Assembly: GCA_963758025.1 (NCBI GenBank)
Contig: CAVWUA010000032.1
Span: forward strand, 5,316-69,315
Direction of reading: 5' to 3'
From: CAVWUA01 sp963758025
GTDB taxonomy: Bacteria; Planctomycetota; Planctomycetia; Isosphaerales; Isosphaeraceae
DNA length: 64,000 nucleotides
Every line of letters begins with the position of its first letter. The first letter of the stretch is position 1. Below, one piece after another: positions 19,927 to 30,700 of this stretch. Both the position numbers and the translations under genes were made by a program. The notes beneath the pieces are model-generated. The model saw only the letters and a list, made by a program, of their open reading frames with translations, had not been told where the DNA came from and did no database searches.

Positions 19927-20072
19927 ACGCATAAACAAAATTCAGGAATTCTGTTCCCTGGAACTGTCACATGAATTCCGGCATGACGTAATGATGGCAT
20001 GAGACCGGGGAAGTGTTCACCTGGTCGAACGGTGCGAAACGGTGTCGATTCACTTACGAGGGAGTACCAGCG

Positions 20073-20558
20073 ATGGCAGCCAATTATTTCCTGAAGTTCG
20101 AGCCAGAGGTCAAGGGCGAGTCAAAGCAATCGGGTTTCGAAGGTCAGATCGAGATCCTGAGCTTCAGCTGGGGTGTCACCCAGTCTGGAGGGTTCTCTTA
20201 CGCGGGAGGGGGTAGCTCGGCCAAGTCGAACCTCCAGGACCTCAGCCTCTCGTTCCGACAGTGCTCCGCCTCGCCCAAGCTGATGCAGCACTGCGCCAGC
20301 GGCAAGCACCTGGACAAGGCGACCCTGACCTGCCTCAAGGCGGGCGGAGACTCGGCGGAGAAATACCAGGAGGTTGTCATGACGGACGTCATCATCTCCA
20401 GCTACCAGACCGGTGGCAGCGGAGACGACATGCCCATCGAGTCGATGTCCCTGAACTTCGCGAAGGTGGAACAGGAGTACTTCGCGCAGGACGACAAGGG
20501 GATCACCAAGTCCGGCGGCAAGGGAGTCTGGGACCAGCAGAAGGCCACGACGAAGTGA
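20073..20558 (+). CDS. hcp: T6SS tube protein Hcp (TssD)
   Basis: A 161-residue protein with the Hcp fold signatures: MAANYFLKFEPEVKGESK, GQIEILSFSWGVTQSG, LSFRQCSASPKLMQHCASGKHLDKATLTC and EVVMTDVIISSYQTGG, ending in the usual beta-strand and short tail. Hcp hexamers stack into the inner tube and are secreted with effectors. The ATG at 20073 has GAGGGA about 8 nt upstream. It has its own ~200-nt upstream spacer, and two hairpins lie downstream, so hcp may be made at a level different from its neighbours. Confidence 0.95.
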   Translation: MAANYFLKFEPEVKGESKQSGFEGQIEILSFSWGVTQSGGFSYAGGGSSAKSNLQDLSLSFRQCSASPKLMQHCASGKHLDKATLTCLKAGGDSAEKYQEVVMTDVIISSYQTGGSGDDMPIESMSLNFAKVEQEYFAQDDKGITKSGGKGVWDQQKATTK

Positions 20559-20562
20559 CCGA

Positions 20563-20641
20563 TCACCGAAAAGAAATCGGTGACGGCTGATAACGGATAA
20601 ACAATGACATGAGAAAGCCGCCGGGCGTGCAACCCGGCGGC
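20563..20641 (+). promoter_or_regulatory. Two hairpins downstream of hcp
   Basis: TCACCGA (20563-20569) pairs with 20577-20583, and GCCGCCGGG (20617-20625) pairs with 20633-20641. Both stems are perfect; neither has a T-tract. Their place between hcp and tssE suggests mRNA end protection or attenuation rather than full termination, because tssE needs read-through or a promoter in this same spacer. Confidence 0.45.
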
Positions 20642-20726
20642 GCGGGTTTGGGGATGGTACGTGACGCGGACCGCGTCCGTCGCAAAACATCGGCGCGCGT
20701 CTGGCCAACGGCCGGGGGTCACGTTC

Positions 20727-21212
20727 ATGGCGCAACCCGAGTCCGACCTGGAGCTGCGGCCGTCCGTTCTGGACCGCCTCATCGATGACGAACCCCAGGT
20801 CGGCACTGAGGGACAATCCTCCCGGGGTGGCCGGCTCTCAGACCTGAAGAAGGCGGTCAAACGCGACCTGGAATGGATTCTCAACAGCCGGCAGATTCTC
20901 GTGGACGTTCCCCCGGGGCTGTCGCACGTTGAGGAGTCGCTGGTCACGTTCGGCCTGCCCGACTTTACGCACGCCAGTCTGTCCACGGCCGACGATCAGG
21001 ATCGGCTGCGGCGGACCATCGAACGGGCCATCGCCCGGTTCGAGCCGCGGCTCTCGGACGTCAACGTCGCGTTGATCGAGCTTCGGGAGTTCGACCGCAG
21101 CCTTCGCTTCCGGATCGACGCGACCCTCAAGGTCGAGCCGAAACCGGAGCCAATCACGTTTGACTCGTTGCTCCAGCTTCCAACCAAGGCCTTCGTGGTG
21201 CAGGGCGATTGA
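20727..21212 (+). CDS. tssE: T6SS baseplate subunit TssE (gp25-like)
   Basis: A 161-residue protein of the gp25/TssE family: RPSVLDRLID, DLKKAVKRDLEWILNSRQ, GLSHVEESLVTFGLPDF, RRTIERAIARFEPRLSDVNV and RFRIDATLKV. TssE is the baseplate wedge component that caps the sheath at the membrane side. I chose the ATG at 20727; an in-frame ORF reaches back to 20661 but those residues are unlike the family and overlap the hairpin region. tssF starts 4 nt after the stop. Confidence 0.93.
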   Translation: MAQPESDLELRPSVLDRLIDDEPQVGTEGQSSRGGRLSDLKKAVKRDLEWILNSRQILVDVPPGLSHVEESLVTFGLPDFTHASLSTADDQDRLRRTIERAIARFEPRLSDVNVALIELREFDRSLRFRIDATLKVEPKPEPITFDSLLQLPTKAFVVQGD

Positions 21213-21216
21213 TCTG

Positions 21217-23043
21217 ATGGATGACGACCTGCTGACCTATTACAACGGCGAGTTGAGCTACATCCGGGAAATGGGGACGGAATTCGCCGCCCGCTATCCC
21301 AAAGTCGCCGGCCGGCTCTTGCTGGAATCCGGCGCATGCGAGGATCCGCACGTCGAACGCTTGCTCGAAGGCTTCGCGTTCCTCACGGCGCGGGTGCGGA
21401 AGAAGCTGGACGACGAGTATCCCGAGATCACCGACGCCCTGCTGGGCGTCCTCTATCCGCATTACCTCCGCCCCCTGCCGTCGATGTCGATCGTGCAGTT
21501 CCTGCCCGGACCCGACGCGGCGAAGCTCGTCGGCGGACACACGGTCGACCGCGGAACGCGCCTGGAATCGCAGCCGGTACGGGGGGCGCCTTGCCAGTTC
21601 CGCACCGCATACCCGGTGACGCTCTGGCCGATCCAGGTCGCGGCGGCCCGCCTGCATCCTGACCGCGTGGTCGTGCCAGGTAAGCCGCCCGAGGCGGTCG
21701 CGCTCTTACAGCTCAGCCTCCGAGCAACCGGCGGAACGACGTTCGCGCAGTTGCCTCTGGAGAGCCTCCGATTCCATCTCGACGGCGAAGGGCCGCAGGT
21801 CCACGCCCTGTATGAACTGATCTTCAACCATGTCTGTAAGATCGTCGTGCAAGGGATACGGACAGATGGCTCGACCGAGACCGTCACACTTCCACGCGAG
21901 GCGATCCGGCCAGTCGGTTTCGAGGCGGACGAGGGCATGTTCCCCTATCCCTCGCAATCCTTCCCCGGCTATCGCTTGATTCAGGAATACTTCGCGTTTC
22001 CCGAGAAATACCTGTTCTTTGACCTGGCTGGCCTGGAAAGCCTGCGAGGCCGCCCCTGGGGCGATTCGGTCGAGGTTCTCCTGTTTTTAAATCGGTCCCC
22101 CCGCGCCGAGATCTCGGTCGTCGCGGACAACATCAAGCTCGGCTGCACGCCAATCGTCAACCTGTTTTCGATCGTCGCCGAGCCGATCGCCTTGACGCAG
22201 GCTCAGTTCGAGTACCGGGTTGTGCCAGACGTGCATCGCCCGCTGGCGACGGAAGTTTACTCTATCGACGAGGTGACGAGCACGGCCTCGTATCTGAGCG
22301 AACCGATCCGATTCGAGCCGTTCTACACGATGCGGCAGAAGTCCACCGGGCGCGGCGAACGGGCCTACTGGTACGCGAGCCGCCGCCCTTCGCAAAAGCC
22401 GAACGACTTCGGCACCGAGGTCTCGCTCTCGTTCGTGGACCCCGGGTTCAACCCGGCCCGGCCCGCCGCCGAGATGATCACCGTCCGTGCGACCTGCACG
22501 AACCGCGACCTCCCCGCGCGGCTGCCGTTCGGCGGGGACCAGGGGGATTTTCGCCCCGAGGCCCCGGGGCCGATCAGTCGGGTCCGCTGCTTGCGAAAAC
22601 CAACCCTTCCGCGACGGCCGAAATTGGGGCGGGGCTCGCAATGGCGCTTGATCTCGCACCTGTCGCTCAACCATCTTTCGCTGGCGGATAACGAGGAGGG
22701 GCTGGAGTCGCTCCGCGAGATCCTCCGGCTGTACGACTGGGCCGAGAGCGCCGCGAGCCGCCAGCAGATCAACGGCATCACCGCCGTATCAAGCCGTCGA
22801 GTCGCGGGTCGCACCGGCCGCGCGGTCGGCGGCGCGGTGTGCCAGGGAATCGAGGTTTTGATCGAGTTTGATGAGGCCCATTTCGTCGGCAGCGGCGTAT
22901 TCCTGCTGGCGAGCGTCCTGGAGCGGTTCCTTGGAACGTACACATCAATCAACTCGTTCAGCCAGCTTGTCGCCCGAACGCGGCAACGCGAGGAGACATT
23001 GAAGCGATGGCCACCCCGCGCGGGTTACCGAACGCTCCTCTAG
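21217..23043 (+). CDS. tssF: T6SS baseplate subunit TssF
   Basis: A 608-residue protein with the TssF pattern from its first residue: LLTYYNGELSYIREMGTEFAARYPKVAGRL, DPHVERLLEGFAFLTARVRKKLDDEYPEITDALLGVLYPHYLRP, NLFSIVAEPIALTQ, FEPFYTMRQ and SLNHLSLADNEEGLESLREILRLY. TssF and TssG form the baseplate wedge with TssE and TssK. The stop codon lies within the start of tssG (37-nt overlap), implying translational coupling. Confidence 0.97.
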   Translation: MDDDLLTYYNGELSYIREMGTEFAARYPKVAGRLLLESGACEDPHVERLLEGFAFLTARVRKKLDDEYPEITDALLGVLYPHYLRPLPSMSIVQFLPGPDAAKLVGGHTVDRGTRLESQPVRGAPCQFRTAYPVTLWPIQVAAARLHPDRVVVPGKPPEAVALLQLSLRATGGTTFAQLPLESLRFHLDGEGPQVHALYELIFNHVCKIVVQGIRTDGSTETVTLPREAIRPVGFEADEGMFPYPSQSFPGYRLIQEYFAFPEKYLFFDLAGLESLRGRPWGDSVEVLLFLNRSPRAEISVVADNIKLGCTPIVNLFSIVAEPIALTQAQFEYRVVPDVHRPLATEVYSIDEVTSTASYLSEPIRFEPFYTMRQKSTGRGERAYWYASRRPSQKPNDFGTEVSLSFVDPGFNPARPAAEMITVRATCTNRDLPARLPFGGDQGDFRPEAPGPISRVRCLRKPTLPRRPKLGRGSQWRLISHLSLNHLSLADNEEGLESLREILRLYDWAESAASRQQINGITAVSSRRVAGRTGRAVGGAVCQGIEVLIEFDEAHFVGSGVFLLASVLERFLGTYTSINSFSQLVARTRQREETLKRWPPRAGYRTLL

Positions 23044-24035
23044 AGCGAGAGCTATTCGAGGCTCCTTATCGGTTCGACTTCTTCCAGGCTGTCCGCCTGT
23101 TGGAGCGGCGGAGTCCGTCCCGAAAGCGAATTGGCCGTGAGGGGTCGCCGCGCCAGGAGGCTGTGCGGTTTCATGCGGTGCGGGGTCTGGCCTTCCCCGC
23201 CAGTGCGATTCAAAGGCTGGAGGATTCAGACGATCCCGACCGGCCGCCGGCAATGTCCATCACGTTTCTGGGACTGACGGGCCCGCAAGGGGTGCTTCCG
23301 TACTGCTATACCGAATTGGTCATGGAACGTAATCGCGCCGGGGACCGTACCCTGGCGGCGTTTCTCGACCTTTTCCATCACCGCCTCGCCTCGTTGTTCT
23401 ATCGCGCGTGGCAGAAGCATCACCTCGCGGCCCTGGAAGAGCAGGAAGAGTCATCGCGGTTCTCGGCGCATCTGTTCGACCTGATTGGCCTGGGGATGGA
23501 GCCGCTACGGAACCGCCACGCGTTTCCCGATGAGGCCCTGCCGTTCTTCGCGGGGGCCTTCGCCCAGCGGCACCGCTCCGCCGTCATGCTGGAGCGGCTG
23601 CTTATCGATTACTTCGAGCTTCCAGTGGCAGTCTGTCAGTTCGAGGGCCGCTGGCTCCGGCTGGCGCCTGACGACCGCTCGCGCCTGGGAGCCTCGGGCA
23701 GATTTCAACAGCTTGGCGTCAGCCTGGTCGTCGGCGAGAAGGTCCGGGACGAGCAAGGGAAGTTCCGCCTGCGAATCGGCCCCCTGTCGTTCCCCCAATT
23801 CCTTGCCCTGTCGCCGGACGGACCTGATTTCCGTGCCTTAACCCAGATGACGCGGCTTTTTGTCCAGGGAGAACTCGACTACGACGTGCAACTGGTCCTC
23901 AAGGCCGAGGAGGTGCCTGATTGTCAGCTCTCCTCCACGCCGGAGGCCGGGGCACGGCTGGGCCGGCATGCCTGGCTCAAGAGCCGGCCGTTGGCGGACG
24001 ACGCCCGGGATGCGGTTTTCGCGGCCGGAGCCTGA
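23007..24035 (+). CDS. tssG: T6SS baseplate subunit TssG
   Basis: A 342-residue protein: LEAPYRFDFFQAVRLLERR-type N-terminus (FEAPYRFDFFQAVRLLER), RFHAVRGLAFPASAI, MSITFLGLTGPQGVLPYCYTE, FLDLFHHRLASLFYRAW and a C-terminal YDVQLVLKAEEVPDCQL segment. It overlaps tssF by 37 nt, the usual arrangement. All conserved blocks are present in one unbroken frame, so the baseplate set TssEFGK is complete in this locus. Confidence 0.96.
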   Translation: MATPRGLPNAPLERELFEAPYRFDFFQAVRLLERRSPSRKRIGREGSPRQEAVRFHAVRGLAFPASAIQRLEDSDDPDRPPAMSITFLGLTGPQGVLPYCYTELVMERNRAGDRTLAAFLDLFHHRLASLFYRAWQKHHLAALEEQEESSRFSAHLFDLIGLGMEPLRNRHAFPDEALPFFAGAFAQRHRSAVMLERLLIDYFELPVAVCQFEGRWLRLAPDDRSRLGASGRFQQLGVSLVVGEKVRDEQGKFRLRIGPLSFPQFLALSPDGPDFRALTQMTRLFVQGELDYDVQLVLKAEEVPDCQLSSTPEAGARLGRHAWLKSRPLADDARDAVFAAGA

Positions 24036-24094
24036 CGCGGAACGGAACGCGAGTTCTCATGCCGGTCTTCTCAACATGAGAGAAAGGCTCACCA

Positions 24095-24922
24095 ATGGCA
24101 CTCACATCACCGCGCTTCTCGAAAAACAAACGGCTGCAATCCGCGGCCGAGAACAAACCACCGATGCGGTCGGGAGAGGCGGGAGAGGCGGTCCGCATCC
24201 TTCAGCAAGCCTTGATCGACCTCGGATACCGCATGCCGATCTCCACGAAACGAAGCGGCAGCCCCGATGGCATCTACGGTAAGGAGACGGCCGGCGTTGC
24301 CAAGCTCGTCCAGGGACAGTATGGCCTTTCGGTGGACGGAGTCGCCGGCAAGAACACGCTCCACAAGCTCGACGAACTCTTGCAGAACCCGGCCCCACCG
24401 CCGCCGACCGGCATGCCCTACATGGTTCCGGGGATGAAGGTCGTGCTCGCCCAGCCCAGCTCGATGGCCTGCTGGGCGACCGTGTACACGATGATGATCT
24501 CGTGGAAGCGCCAGCAATCCATGGGCATCCGTCAGGCTGTCAACGACGTCGATCCCAAGTACGCCAAGATCTACGACGACAATACCGGCCTGCCGTCCAC
24601 CGAGTTCAAGCCGTTCCTCAATGCCGCCGGAATGTCGTACGAGCCGATGGCGAACTTGATGATCGAGGCGTGGGTGGATCTCCTGCGAGCGTACGGCCTG
24701 CTCTGGGTCGGTACTCTGGCTGGAGTGTCACCCGGTTCAGGGCTGCACTCGCGGATCATCGAAGGCATGCGCGGCGACGGACACGCCGACGACACGTACA
24801 TGAAGATCATCGACCCCGCCGGGGGCAAGCGTTACGAAGAACTCTTCCAGACCTTCCTCACCAAGTATGAGGGGGGGTTCATCGATGCCAACAGTGAATA
24901 TTACCAGATCCGGCATTTCTAA
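24095..24922 (+). CDS. Peptidoglycan-binding domain plus papain-like (C70-type) cysteine peptidase; T6SS effector candidate
   Basis: A 275-residue protein with no signal peptide. Residues ~25-98 are a peptidoglycan-binding type 1 domain (VRILQQALIDLGY, DGIYGKETAGVAKLVQ, VDGVAGKNTLHKL). After a Pro-rich linker, residues ~110-275 form a papain-like fold close to the AvrRpt2/C70 pattern. The predicted catalytic set is Gln120, Cys126 (SSMACWA), His218 (GLHSRI) and Asp240 (IIDP). The Gln-to-Cys spacing of six equals that of papain. It lies between tssG and tssH in the T6SS operon, where cargo genes often occur, and lack of a signal peptide fits injection by Hcp/VgrG. A housekeeping cell-wall role or modification of T6SS parts is the main alternative. 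No cognate immunity gene is obvious next to it. Confidence 0.85.
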   Translation: MALTSPRFSKNKRLQSAAENKPPMRSGEAGEAVRILQQALIDLGYRMPISTKRSGSPDGIYGKETAGVAKLVQGQYGLSVDGVAGKNTLHKLDELLQNPAPPPPTGMPYMVPGMKVVLAQPSSMACWATVYTMMISWKRQQSMGIRQAVNDVDPKYAKIYDDNTGLPSTEFKPFLNAAGMSYEPMANLMIEAWVDLLRAYGLLWVGTLAGVSPGSGLHSRIIEGMRGDGHADDTYMKIIDPAGGKRYEELFQTFLTKYEGGFIDANSEYYQIRHF

Positions 24923-25001
24923 TTTGAATCCGCGAACGCCGATTTATCGAGTGGGCTCCGTCCACCATTGCGGGGCGAAACCAAACGAACGGGAGGCGCG
25001 T

Positions 25002-27664
25002 ATGGGCCTGGATACGGGATCGCTCATCAAGACGCTGAACAAGACCTGTCTCGACGCCCTCCAGGCGGCCGCCGGGCTCTGCCTGTCGCGCACCAATCCC
25101 ACGGTTGAGGTCGAACACTGGCTGCTCAAGCTCGTGGAAGCGCCCGACACCGACCTCTCCCGATTATTCCGCCACTTCGAGATCGACCCGTCGCGCCTTC
25201 AGCGCGACCTGACGCTCGTGATTGACAGCTTCAAGACCGGCAACGACCGCACCCCGTCCCTCTCTCCGATGATCGACCACCTCATCCGCGAGGCCTGGGT
25301 CCTCGCGTCGATCCAGTACAAGGAACCGAAGGTTCGCTCCGGAATGCTCCTCCTTTCCCTGCTCACGGATGAGCGGCTGAGCCGCATGGCCCGCGACATG
25401 TCGAAGGAACTCACGAAGGTCTCGGTCGAAGTCCTCTGGCCGAACCTCCTGAAGATCGTTGAGGGATCGGCCGAGGATGAAGGCCCCTCGATGGACCGGG
25501 GGACAGGCGACGCGGCGACGACGGGCAAGACGACCAAGACGCCCGCGCTCGATCAGTTCACAATCAACCTGACCGAACGCGCCCGCGCCGGTCAGATCGA
25601 CCCGGTGCTCGGGCGCGATCATGAGATCCGGCAGATGGTGGATATCTTGATCCGTCGCCGTCAGAACAACCCGATCCTGACCGGCGAGGCGGGCGTCGGG
25701 AAGACGGCCGTCGTCGAGGGGTTCGCCCTGCGAATCGCCGCGGGGGACGTGCCCGCGGCCTTGCGCAATGTCGAGGTCCGCTCACTCGACCTGGGGTTGC
25801 TCCAGGCTGGCGCGGGGGTGAAAGGGGAGTTCGAGAACCGGCTCAAGCAGGTGATCGCCGAGATCAAGGCCTCACCTCGGCCGATTATCATGTTCATCGA
25901 CGAGGCCCATACCATGATCGGCGCGGGGGGCAAGCCGGGCAGAACGACGCGGCGAACCTCCTGAAACCGGCCCTCGCGCGCGGCGAGCTGCGGACGATCG
26001 CCGCGACGACTTGGGCTGAGTTCAAGAAATACTTCGAGAAGGACGCTGCCCTCGCCCGCCGCTTCCAGGTCGTCAAGGTGGAAGAGCCTTCGGAAGAGCG
26101 AGCCATCATCATGATGCGGGGGATGGCCGACGTGCTGGAGCAGCACCACGGCGTCCGCATTCTGGATGAGGCGGTCGAGGCGTCCGTGTCGCTCTCGGCC
26201 CGCTACCTCACCGGGCGGCAGCTTCCGGACAAGTCCTTGAGCCTGCTCGACACCGCCTGTTCCCGCGTGGCGATCGGCCAGGCGTCCACTCCGCCGGCCG
26301 TCGAGGAATGCGGGCGGCGGATCGACAACCTCCGCACCGAGATCGGGATACTCGAGCGGGAAGGGGTCACGGGTGCCCGGCATGAGGACCGTCTCGCCGC
26401 GCTGAACGCCGAACTGGAGACGACGGAATCCCGTCTGGCCGAGCTAACCGAACGCTGGGAACGTGAACGGGCGCTCGTCGGGCAGGTCCGCGACCTCCGC
26501 AACCGGATCGAGGCGAGGCACGCCGAGCGGCGATCGTCGGACGGCAATCCTCCTGCTCCGGCCACTCCCGAGGATGAGGCGTTGCGCAACGATCTCGACG
26601 CGAAGTCCGCGGAGCTGGCGGAGGTTCAGGGAGATTCCCCGCTGATGCAAGTCTGCGTCGATGGCCAGACGATCGCCGAGGTGGTCTCGGGCTGGACGGG
26701 TATCCCAGTGGGCAAGATGCTGACCGATGAGATTCACAACGTCCTGGCCCTCAAGGAGAAGCTGGAGGAGCGCGTCATCGGCCAGTCGTCGGGTCTGGAG
26801 GTCATCAGCCAGCGGATCTGGACCGCCCGCGCGGGCTTGACCGATCCGAGGCGGCCGATCGGCGTCTTCCTGCTGGTCGGCCCGAGCGGAGTCGGCAAGA
26901 CCGAGACCTCCCTGGCCCTGGCCGATACACTCTACGGCGGCGAGCGCAACCTCATCGTCATCAATATGTCCGAGTATCAAGAAGCACATACGGTTTCTGG
27001 CCTGAAGGGATCGCCGCCCGGCTATGTCGGTTATGGCGAGGGGGGCGTGCTCACCGAGGCCGTGCGCCGGAAGCCGTATAGCGTCGTCCTGCTGGACGAG
27101 GTTGAGAAGGCGCATCCTGATGTGATGGAACTGTTCTTCCAGGTCTTCGATAAAGGGACGCTGGAGGATGGCGAAGGGCGTGTCATCGACTTCAAGAACA
27201 CGGTGATCCTGCTGACCTCGAACGTCGGGACCGACATGACGATGAAGCTTTGCGCCGACCCCGAGACGGCCCCCGAACCATCCGGGCTGGTCGAATCCCT
27301 ACGGCCCGAATTGCTGAAGGTTTTCAAGCCGGCGTTCCTCGGTCGCTTGAACGTGGTGCCCTATTACCCGATCGCCGACGACGTGATGCAGCGGATCATC
27401 CGGCTCCAGCTCGTGCGAGTCGGCCAGCGATTGCGGGAGAACCACAAGGCCGAGTTCACCTACGACGAAGCCCTCGTCACCAACATCGCCGGCCGCTGCC
27501 GAGAGGTCGAGAGCGGCGCCCGCAACGTGGACCACATCATCACCCGCACGCTTCTCCCCGAGATGTCGCGTGCCTTCCTGACCCGCATGGCCTCGGGCGA
27601 GGGAATCGCGAAGGTTCATGTCTCGATCGATGAGAACGGCGAATTCCGTTACGAAATCGCGTGA
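25002..27664 (+). CDS. clpV: T6SS sheath-disassembly ATPase TssH/ClpV (one frame break)
   Basis: About 887 residues. The ATG at 25002 has GGGAGG upstream. Domains: ClpN repeat (1-150), AAA1 with Walker A GEAGVGKT (~228-235) and Walker B IIMFIDEAH (~294), coiled middle domain (~400-530), AAA2 with GPSGVGKTE (~626) and VVLLDEVEKAH, and a C-terminal D2-small domain. ClpV unfolds contracted TssB/TssC sheaths using ATP. The frame breaks in a run of six G at 25925-25930; a seventh G restores GAGGQAGQNDAANLLKPAL, the conserved segment after Walker B. Both halves are otherwise perfect, so I regard the gene as intact and the break as a sequence error. It is the last gene of the rightward T6SS operon. 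Confidence 0.93.
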
Positions 27665-27760
27665 TATTCAATCGTTTGTTTTTGGACCTTTTCAACCGCC
27701 AGGACGTGGAAGGCAGCGACAACTTCTGCTCGATTCCTCAGCCATGATCCCACGGTTTCC

Positions 27761-30700
27761 TCACTTGCCCAACACGAAACGAGCGCGAGCGGGGGAATTG
27801 GGGACCTCGGTCAGTTCGCAACGGAGGCCGTCGGGGATGGCGCCTTTCTGGAGAATGAAGGTCAGCGTGTGGATGCCCGGGGACAGGTCGAGCGTCCGCT
27901 CCGGCGAGGCCTCGATCTGGGCTCCGTCGAGCCACAGGTCGAAGTTATCAGCGCGGGCGTTCGTGACGATCCGCACCGGGCCGGGCGTGGTGACTTCCAC
28001 CTGGCAACGGGCCAGCCGCTTGACCGTCTCCTGGTCGTTGAGCGTGGGCACCTCCGGGATGTCCTCGTGGGGCAAGTATCCGGCTACCGTGCTGTAGGCC
28101 GAGGCCCAGCGGAAGCGGGGATCGTTGCGAATGGCCGACGTGTAGCCGAACCGCCGCAGCTCGCCCTCCTGTCCCGGCAACGGCTCCAGGACCTCCCATC
28201 GCCGAGCGACCGCCGCCTTGCCGACGGCATACGGACCGACTGTCCCTAGCTCATCGAGGAACCGCAGCAGGTCGAGCAACTCCTGCCGGGTGAGGTTGTC
28301 AATCAGGCCGGTGGGCATGAGCGAGCCGCCGGTCTTCGCGTCCTCGATGTCGGCCAGGGGGATCGTAACCTCCTTGTCCTCGGCATCGCGGAGCACCAGG
28401 GCGTCGTCCGTCTGGCGAACCTTGATCCCGGTGATGATGCGGCCGTCGGCCGTGGCGACCACCTGGGCGTGATAGTTCTCCTTGACCGCCTTGCCCGGTT
28501 CGAGCAGGGAGTCGAGCAGGTAATCGAGCTGGGCACTCGCGCCGAGGCTCTCCAGGCCGGGGCCGACCTGCCCCCCCGCGCCGGCGATCGCGTGGCAGTT
28601 CAGACATTGCGACGACGCGCGGCGGAAGACGGCCTCGCCCCGGGCGGGGTCACCCAGTCGGGTGACATCGGCCAGCAGTTGCGCCTTCTCTGCGTCGGAC
28701 AGGGGGGCGGGCGTCGTGTCGAGTCCCCCCGCCTGGCGCAGGGCTTCGACCAACTCGGGCATCGGTCGGCCCGAGGCCGAGGCGACGCGCAGGCCGAGTT
28801 TGGCCACGTCGGCCGGGAGCGTCTTGCCGTCGAGCGCCTCGACGAGCGCCGCCGGCCCTCCTTGACGCTCAACCAGGCGAGCGAAGATGCCCGACGGGTC
28901 CTCGCCGCCGGGCGTGTCGGTCAGCACGGCGACGGCCCGCGCGGCGGCGGTCTTCGGGTCGAGCCGCACCAGGGCCTCGACCGCGAGCCGCCGCAAGGAG
29001 GCCGGGCGCTCCCCTTCGGTAAGGCGGACGAGGGCCTTGCGGCTCTCCGGGCCTCCCAGCCGGGCGAGGCCCTCGACGGCCGCCTGCCGCACGTTGGGCG
29101 GAGCGTCGCCATCCTCGGCCATCGCGATAAGCTTCGACCGCTGCCCCTGGAGGCTCCAGGCACCGACCGCCCGCGCGGCGGAGGCCCGCAGGCTGGGCTC
29201 GTCGGCGTCAAGCAGAGCGGCGAGACGGCCGAGGTCTCCCGCGGGTCGTGTTTTGTGCCGTCGGGTCGCCTCCGCGAGCGTCTCCAGGAGGCGTGCCCGT
29301 CCGGCGGGCGGAAGATCCTCGCTGTCGAGCACCGCATCGAGCACGACCCCCAGATCCTCCGGCTTGCCGAGGGCGGCGATTACCGACAGGACCCGTTCCT
29401 GCTGGTCCTCAGGCACCTTCCCAGCCCGCAATGACGCCAGCAACGGCTGGACGACCTCGGGCGATCCCAGAGCGTTCAGGGCGAAGATCATGTGGTCGAT
29501 CTGGCCGCCGAAGTCGAGTTGACCCGCCTGCAAGGCCGGCAGCCAGACCGGCCCCAGTTCCCGGGCTGTCAGCCAGAGGGCGTAATCCAGGAACGGGTCC
29601 ACCGGGCGATCCAGGGCCCGCAGGGCGATCTCGACCGCGCGCGGGTCGTCGATGTGGGCCAGCACGCGCACGGCCTCCAGCCGGACCCTCGGGTGCTCGT
29701 CCTCGACGCATCGGGCCAGCAGGGCGAGCGGGTCGCTCAGCCGGTCGGCCCAGTGCTGCACGACCCGAGTCGCCGCGGCGCGGACCCGGCCGTCATTCGC
29801 GTCGAGCAGGCGACCGAGCAACTCCGGCTCCAGCACGTCGAGCGATTGGTAGGTCCAGAGGGCTTCGAGCGCCTGATGTTCATACGCCGTCGCGTCCGGA
29901 TCGAGCCGCCGCACCCAGGATGCCAGGGCAGGGACGACCGCCTCGGCGCCGCGCTCCTTGAGGACGCGCTTGGCCTGGTGCCGCGTCCACTGTTCGGGGT
30001 CTTTCAGGTGATCGAGCAGCGCCTCGGTCGTCGCGCCGACGAGCTTCGGCCGCTCAACCAGGGGACGTCCCTTCGCGGTAACGCGCCAGATGCGCCCGTG
30101 GGTGTGGTCGCGGCGGGGGTCGCGGAAATCGACCTCGCCGTGCTGGATGATCGGGTTGTACCAGTCGGCGATGTAGATGGCCCCGTCCGGCCCCATCTTG
30201 ATGTCGATCGGCCGGAAGGCGGGGTGGGTGGTCTTGATCAGTTCGGGCATTTCCCGGGCGGCGAACCCCGCGCCGTCGTCGCTGAGCACGAAGCGGCAGA
30301 CGCGATTGGCGCGGAAGTCGTTCGTCAGGAGGTTCCCCCGCCAGTCCTCGGGCATGTGCCGGCCGCTGACGACCTCCAGGCCGCAATATTTCGGGCTACC
30401 GGGGTTCAAGCCCTTGAGGACCCGCACGGCGTCGGGGGCCGTCACGTAGTAGGCCCCCGGCAGGACGTAGTTGATCCCCTCGCCCCCCGCGCCGTCGGTG
30501 GCGAAGTTCTGACCCCAGCGGTCGTAATGGTGGCCCCAGGGGTTGACCAATCCCCGCATGAAGACCTCCAGCCGCATCGTCTCGGGGCGGAACTGCCAGA
30601 TGCCGCCCCCGCCCAGCCGCCGCACGCCGTAAGGGGTCTCGATGTGGCTGTGAATGTAGATCGACTGGTTCATGTAGAGCATCCCGTCGAACCCCCAGCG

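Noticed and set aside
25925..25964. Programmed frameshift in clpV
   Set aside because: The same type of one-base loss in G/C runs occurs in many unrelated genes here, so a shared sequencing cause is simpler. No stimulatory structure is evident.
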